A stretch of DNA of 32,306 nucleotides from contig JAAENC010000860.1 in NCBI GenBank assembly GCA_024224815.1, forward strand, positions 1-32,306, read 5' to 3'. Source of the stretch: Chloroflexota bacterium (GTDB lineage Bacteria > Chloroflexota > Anaerolineae > Anaerolineales > Villigracilaceae). Shown here piece by piece: positions 28,714 to 32,306 of the stretch. The position numbers and the translations under genes are program-made. Within the stretch, counting starts at the first letter, position 1. The number at the start of each line of letters is the position of its first letter. The notes beneath the pieces were generated by a model that saw only the letters and a list, made by a program, of their open reading frames with translations, was not told where the DNA came from and did no database searches.

Positions 28714-30141
28714 ATGTCTGCTACGATCAATGTTAACCAAAATATTCTTGAAATGGAGTACGCGGTGCGGGGGCCTATTCCGCAAAAAGCAGCAAAACTG
28801 AAGCAGGAGGGGCGCAATATTATTTTTTGCAATATCGGCAACCCACAGGCTTTGGGGCAAGAACCGATGAGTTATTATCGCCAAATTATCAGCCTTCTTG
28901 AAGAGCCAAGAAAAATTGCCCGCGAGCGCGCGCTAAAAGAGCTTTTTGAAGAATCAACAGCAAGCGATTTGCGCAATGATGATTTTATTGCGAGTGAAAT
29001 TCTTGACCTAAGCGAAGAAATTTTGGCAAAAACAGGAAAAGGATTGGGCGCATATACCGAAAGCAAAGGCTATTTTTTTGTACGAGAAGCGATTGCCGAT
29101 TTTATTAACAGACGGGATGGATTCGCTCCTGAGAGCGGCTTGCTTGCTGACCCCGAGCAGATTTTCCTGACCGATGGCGCGAGCGACGGCGCCAAACGTG
29201 TTTTGGACTTGCTCATTGCAAAAGAAACAGATGGGGTCATGATCCCGATCCCGCAATACCCGCTCTACTCGGCGACGATTAAGATGTTTGGCGGCGTGCA
29301 AGTCAATTATTATCCCGACGAAGAGCATGATTGGGCCTTAAATCGCGACGCGCTCGAAAGTGCCTACACGCAGGCTGCGGAAGAAGGCGTAAATATTAAG
29401 GCCATTGTCGTCATCAACCCCGGCAACCCGACCGGCGCCATTTTGGATGAGGGCAGCGTTCACGAAGTAATCGCTTTTGCCAAAGAGCGCGGCCTTGCCA
29501 TTATCGCCGACGAGGTATATCAAGAAAATCTCTACGGCGGGGAATTTATCTCTTTTGCCAGAGCCTTGGGCGATGAAAAATCTGTGGCACTTTTTAGCTT
29601 GCACAGTATTTCAAAAGGATTTTACGGCGAATGCGGGCATCGTGGCGGCTATCTCGAAGTCCGAAACACGCCAATGGTCGCAGGCACAGCGTTAAATTTC
29701 GTGGACCTGCTCTTAAAGCAAGCATCTGTCAGTTTATGCTCTAACACTGTTGGGCAAATTATGACTTATCTGATGGTTTCTCCGCCAAATGGGGAAAGCA
29801 GCGTTCGTCAGCAATTTGCTACAGAAAAAGAAGAGGTTTTAGGGACGCTTTACGAAAAAGCGGTGATGGTACGCGAGGCCTTCAAGAAAATGGATGGAGT
29901 GGAAGTTTTCGGCAAAACCGGCGCGATGTATCTTTTCCCCCGTCTAAATAAATTACCCGCTGGCACAGACGATTTTGGTTACTGTATGGCGCTGCTCGAA
30001 GAGACAGGCTTATGTACGGTCAATGGTTCTGGTTTTGGGCTAAAAAATCACCTTCGCATTGCTTTTTTGCCTTCGAAAGAGCAATTAGAGGAAGTTTTAC
30101 CAAGATGGGTTGAATTTCATAATAAGTATGTGAAGGGGTAG
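28714..30141 (+). CDS. Class I aminotransferase, alanine aminotransferase type
   Basis: This PLP-dependent enzyme transfers amino groups, probably between alanine and 2-oxoglutarate. The 475-aa protein has the N-terminal NIGNPQALGQ, NPGNPTGAILDEG, ADEVYQENLY and the PLP-lysine in SISKGFYGECGHRGGY (K301). These fit the alanine aminotransferase subgroup. The ATG at 28714 has AAGGA eight bases upstream; an in-frame GTG at 28675 is disfavoured. The stretch between the kinase and this gene contains short inverted repeats (GTTAAAT at 28612 and ATTTAAC at 28647) but no clear promoter. It ends before the AT-rich accessory region. Confidence 0.9.
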   Translation: MSATINVNQNILEMEYAVRGPIPQKAAKLKQEGRNIIFCNIGNPQALGQEPMSYYRQIISLLEEPRKIARERALKELFEESTASDLRNDDFIASEILDLSEEILAKTGKGLGAYTESKGYFFVREAIADFINRRDGFAPESGLLADPEQIFLTDGASDGAKRVLDLLIAKETDGVMIPIPQYPLYSATIKMFGGVQVNYYPDEEHDWALNRDALESAYTQAAEEGVNIKAIVVINPGNPTGAILDEGSVHEVIAFAKERGLAIIADEVYQENLYGGEFISFARALGDEKSVALFSLHSISKGFYGECGHRGGYLEVRNTPMVAGTALNFVDLLLKQASVSLCSNTVGQIMTYLMVSPPNGESSVRQQFATEKEEVLGTLYEKAVMVREAFKKMDGVEVFGKTGAMYLFPRLNKLPAGTDDFGYCMALLEETGLCTVNGSGFGLKNHLRIAFLPSKEQLEEVLPRWVEFHNKYVKG

Positions 30142-30180
30142 ATTTATTTTAGGGTCATCTTAAAATATTCATCAAGAATT

Positions 30181-30289
30181 GCATTGCACTTCCAGCGGAG
30201 CGGAAAGTGCGTTGCAAATCGGGTGATTTCGTTCATTCTCTATTGCAAGACCCGCTGTGCAACGCATCCATTCGGATGCAATGCACAGC
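30181..30289. repeat. Pair of related REP-like hairpins
   Basis: The first stem joins GCATTGCACTTCC (30181-30193) with GGAAAGTGCGTTGC (30202-30215). The second joins GCTGTGCAACGCATCC (30254-30269) with GGATGCAATGCACAGC (30274-30289), with two mismatches. Both arms contain TGCATTGCA/TGCAACGCA-type modules. The pair may be a small mobile palindromic unit; the second hairpin is followed by TTTT and could also act as a terminator for the aminotransferase gene. Confidence 0.6.
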
Positions 30290-30435
30290 TTTTCATAAAG
30301 CTAAATATGATGTTTTTTGATGCAGATAATCATTTGGTGGAATAAAACTGCGTATAATACTGTGTTTTTAACATTATAAATAATTTTTCGCCACATAATA
30401 CTAAGATTCGATTATTTAGACAGAATGCCTTACTG

Positions 30436-30484
30436 TATAATATTCAAATCATAGTGATATGCAGAAGTTTTTTTCTGCATATCA
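30436..30484 (+). promoter_or_regulatory. -10 element and leader hairpin before the EEP-family gene
   Basis: TATAAT (30436-30441) would start transcription near 30448. Right after it, TGATATGCAGAA (30455-30466) pairs perfectly with TTCTGCATATCA (30473-30484) around a GTTTTT loop. The message would thus begin with a 12-bp stem, which could protect it or regulate it. A terminator function is less likely, because no T-run follows the stem. Confidence 0.45.
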
Positions 30485-30529
30485 TCTAGTTGAGCGTTTT
30501 TATCAATTAGCGTTTTGGAGTTCAAAAGA

Positions 30530-31327
30530 ATGAAAGTCTTAGTGTGGAATGTTCGACGTGCAAATGATAAAAGAAACGACATTTGGGATTATTTTCTTGA
30601 AATCGCGCCTGATATTGCTTTATTGCAAGAAGTCGGTTCTCTCCCATCAACTATTTCATCTTGTTATTCAACTTTACAACGCAATGCATATGCGGGAAAC
30701 GGGAAAAACCAAAAATTTCACACTTCCGTACTTGTTAAAGGTTCAATAAACTATTCTCTCAATTTCACAACTCAATGGGCGTGGGTCAATGAAGAATTAC
30801 AAAATTATGCTGGGAATATTGTTCCTGCTCAAATTTCTTTGACTTCGGGGGATGTTTTTCGGGCTGTCTCAGTTTATAGCCCAGCCTGGCCAATTTTCGA
30901 CCGCAAGAAACTTAAAGAGATTGATGCGAAAGCCATTCAGCTAGAAAACAATCCCGATATTTGGGTGACTGAGATTTTATGGGCAGCTTTAATGAACGAG
31001 AATTTGACAGACACCTCTTGGATTGTAGCAGGCGACTTTAATTCATCTGTCACATTCGATACAATGTGGAAAGGTGGACCGCATGGGAATCAGGAAATTC
31101 AAGACCGTATGGTAGCATTGGGTTTAACAGAGTGTTTAGCACTTTTCCAAGGGAAAATTACGCCTACATTTAGGAACACATCTAACAAAAAGGTTATTCA
31201 TCAAATGGATCACTTGTTTGTTTCCAAAAAAATGGCGGAACGACTTACATCCTGTACAACAGGAGATGCAAATCGGGTTTTTGATGGTTCAATGAGTGAC
31301 CATCTACCAATTATTGCTGAATTCTAG
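30530..31327 (+). CDS. Endonuclease/exonuclease/phosphatase (EEP) family protein
   Basis: The 265-aa protein belongs to the metal-dependent EEP superfamily (DNase I-like nucleases and phosphatases). Key residues are N7 (VWNVRR), E34 (LLQEV), D169 and N171 (AGDFNSS), and D257-H258 (SDHLPI). GGAG lies nine bases before the ATG; an in-frame TTG at 30515 is disfavoured. The substrate cannot be told. Its base composition is clearly more AT-rich than the genes to its left. An attC-like site starts 29 bp after its stop codon in the same direction, as for a gene cassette. Confidence 0.85.
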   Translation: MKVLVWNVRRANDKRNDIWDYFLEIAPDIALLQEVGSLPSTISSCYSTLQRNAYAGNGKNQKFHTSVLVKGSINYSLNFTTQWAWVNEELQNYAGNIVPAQISLTSGDVFRAVSVYSPAWPIFDRKKLKEIDAKAIQLENNPDIWVTEILWAALMNENLTDTSWIVAGDFNSSVTFDTMWKGGPHGNQEIQDRMVALGLTECLALFQGKITPTFRNTSNKKVIHQMDHLFVSKKMAERLTSCTTGDANRVFDGSMSDHLPIIAEF

Positions 31328-31355
31328 TTCTTGGATTAAATTCTCACAAAAAAAT

Positions 31356-31480
31356 GTCTAACAAAGCGTGCAGTTGACGGTGGGGATTCTGTGCGATTTA
31401 GGAGCATCTTTTTATCTCGAGTTTTTTCTATCAAGTAGAGTCTCGTTCCACCCCACCGCTACTGACGCAAACTGTTAGTT
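31356..31480 (+). mobile_element. attC-like integron recombination site (right)
   Basis: R''-type GTCTAAC (31356-31362), a 3-nt spacer, a 5' arm beginning GCGT (31366-31385), a central loop, a 3' arm ending ACGC (31451-31468), a 5-nt spacer and an R'-like GTTAGTT (31474-31480). The arms pair except for extra G (31370), extra A (31377) and a mismatch, all the extra bases lying in the 5' arm. Length is 125 bp. Spacer lengths and the GCGT/ACGC stem base match the site at 83-209. The R' box departs from GTTRRRY at one position. Position right after the EEP gene and 20 bp before the next start fits a cassette array. Confidence 0.75.
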
Positions 31481-31499
31481 TGCAAAAAAATCTACATGG

Positions 31500-32291
31500 A
31501 TGACAACTATGCCCTTACTTGATAAATTAGAAAAGAAATTATACAAATATTCAATCCCAGACATCACAATCGCTCTGATTATTGGGCAAGTGATATTCTT
31601 TTTTCTCCAGTACTTTGAATTCGTATCACTTGAAGACATGACTCTGATTGGAAGAGAAGTTTTTTCAGGCCAGTACTGGAGATTATTCTCTTTCCTTTTT
31701 ATCCCTGTAACTGATAGTCTTCTTTGGGCTTTCTTTGCCTGGTACTTGTATTATCTGTACGGTACAGCTTTAGAAGGAGAATGGGGAGCATTTCGATATA
31801 ACGTATACATACTTCTTTCCTATATTTTTACCCTAGTTGTCGCATTTATTTTCCCCGACACCCCGTTAACGAATACCTATTTATATCTTTCAATATTTTT
31901 GGCTTTTGCCTATTTATATCCTGATTTCAAGCTACATTTATTTTTCTTTATACCGGTAGCAGTCAAGTGGTTAGCTTTAATACAATGGATTGGCTACGCT
32001 TTCATACTTCTCTTTGGAACATGGGCGATGAGAATTCTGGTATTAGCTTCAATTGGAAATTTCTTGATATTCTTTGGCAAAGATTTGGTATTGAGAGTGA
32101 AGCACGGGCAGAGAAAGAAAAGAGATATAGCTAAAAAAGAAAAAAGAGCAGAAAAGCCATTTCATGTGTGTTTTGTGTGCGGTTTGACCGACAAAGAAGA
32201 TCCGAAAATGGATTTTAGATATTGTAGCCATTGTGATTACAAATGTTATTGCATGGATCACTTGGCAACTCATGAATGTCAAAAAGAATAG
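31500..32291 (+). CDS. Rhomboid-like membrane protein with C-terminal Cys/His cluster
   Basis: The 263-aa protein has about six membrane segments (about 20-205). The pattern GQYWRLFSFLFIP followed by YGTALEGEWGAFRYN resembles the rhomboid/derlin fold, but the catalytic GxSG serine and the partner histidine are absent, so it is a pseudoprotease-type or unrelated membrane protein. After a lysine-rich stretch (about 208-222), the tail carries CFVCG, CSHC, CYC, MDH and ATHEC, likely binding one or two zinc ions in the cytosol. An ATG three codons further in (31509) is an alternative start. Neither has a good ribosome-binding site. AT-rich like the neighbouring gene; the start lies 20 bp after the attC-like site, so it may be the next cassette gene. 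Confidence 0.72.
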   Translation: MTTMPLLDKLEKKLYKYSIPDITIALIIGQVIFFFLQYFEFVSLEDMTLIGREVFSGQYWRLFSFLFIPVTDSLLWAFFAWYLYYLYGTALEGEWGAFRYNVYILLSYIFTLVVAFIFPDTPLTNTYLYLSIFLAFAYLYPDFKLHLFFFIPVAVKWLALIQWIGYAFILLFGTWAMRILVLASIGNFLIFFGKDLVLRVKHGQRKKRDIAKKEKRAEKPFHVCFVCGLTDKEDPKMDFRYCSHCDYKCYCMDHLATHECQKE

Positions 32292-32306
32292 AAGTCAAAA
32301 CAATTC

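Larger units (their letters stand above)
30142..30529. other. Noncoding region with palindromes and promoter elements
   Basis: This 388-bp gap has no gene. It contains two hairpins of related sequence at 30181-30289 (listed separately), a TATAAT at 30353-30358, a second TATAAT at 30436-30441, and a 12-bp perfect hairpin at 30455-30484 just before the EEP-family gene. Base composition shifts to AT-rich from about 30300 on. Confidence 0.6.

Noticed and set aside
31356-31480. Reading the site as an ordinary terminator
   Set aside because: The paired arms are more than 60 bases apart, no T-run follows, and the ends fit the attC boxes much better.

Overview
The window (about 32.3 kb, moderate GC) is a bacterial chromosome segment. 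The gene set suggests a monoderm Chloroflexota bacterium, probably class Anaerolineae. The grounds are a sortase-domain surface protein with a beta-propeller and an LPETG linker, very large multi-GAF histidine kinases with no response regulator beside them, a DUF389 membrane protein with an SH3-like tail, RecA and GyrB of ordinary bacterial type, and extended -10 promoters (TGnTAAAAT). This placement is inferred from family content; no taxonomic marker was searched.

Layout. 1-393: an integron attC-like site (83-209), then a strong recA promoter with a LexA-box-like site in its spacer. 394-1449: recA and a bidirectional terminator. 1634-4249 (minus): a MOP/MATE-like 12-TM protein and an Fsr-like MFS transporter. 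4404-5746 (plus): a DUF423 protein and a metallo-beta-lactamase-fold hydrolase. 5838-7437 (minus): a divergent PlsY homologue and an unrecognised membrane protein. 7525-10457 (plus): a membrane protein leading into gyrB. 10653-15904: a 1338-aa four-GAF histidine kinase followed 8 bp later by a FIST-domain protein. 16210-19622: DUF389-SH3 protein, phosphohexomutase and Nudix hydrolase, separated by small interspersed palindromic elements. 19763-21919 (minus): exported seven-repeat propeller / Ig-like / LPETG / sortase protein. 22104-28591: polytopic glycosyltransferase-like protein, cmk, plsC and a second large sensor kinase. 28714-30141: alanine-type aminotransferase. 30142-32306: a more AT-rich accessory end with two hairpins, an endonuclease/exonuclease/phosphatase-family gene, a second attC-like site (31356-31480), and a rhomboid-like membrane protein with a C-terminal Cys/His zinc-binding-like tail.

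How parts work together. Most genes are housekeeping: recombination and gyrase, CMP kinase, phospholipid acylation by PlsY- and PlsC-type enzymes, sugar phosphate isomerisation, amino acid metabolism. The environment-facing parts are two giant sensor kinases (one paired with a FIST sensor), the sortase-propeller protein, and the right-hand gene-cassette-like end.

Most notable observations: (1) two attC-like sites of the same architecture and orientation at the two ends of the window, the right one directly after the EEP-family gene as in a gene cassette; (2) a ten-base G/C homopolymer exactly between the -35 and -10 of the sortase-propeller gene, a classic slipped-strand phase-variation arrangement; (3) a sortase whose own upstream linker carries LPETG; (4) a perfect 15-bp palindrome filling the promoter spacer of a divergent gene pair. 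No CRISPR array, tRNA, rRNA or recognisable transposase or integrase was seen.
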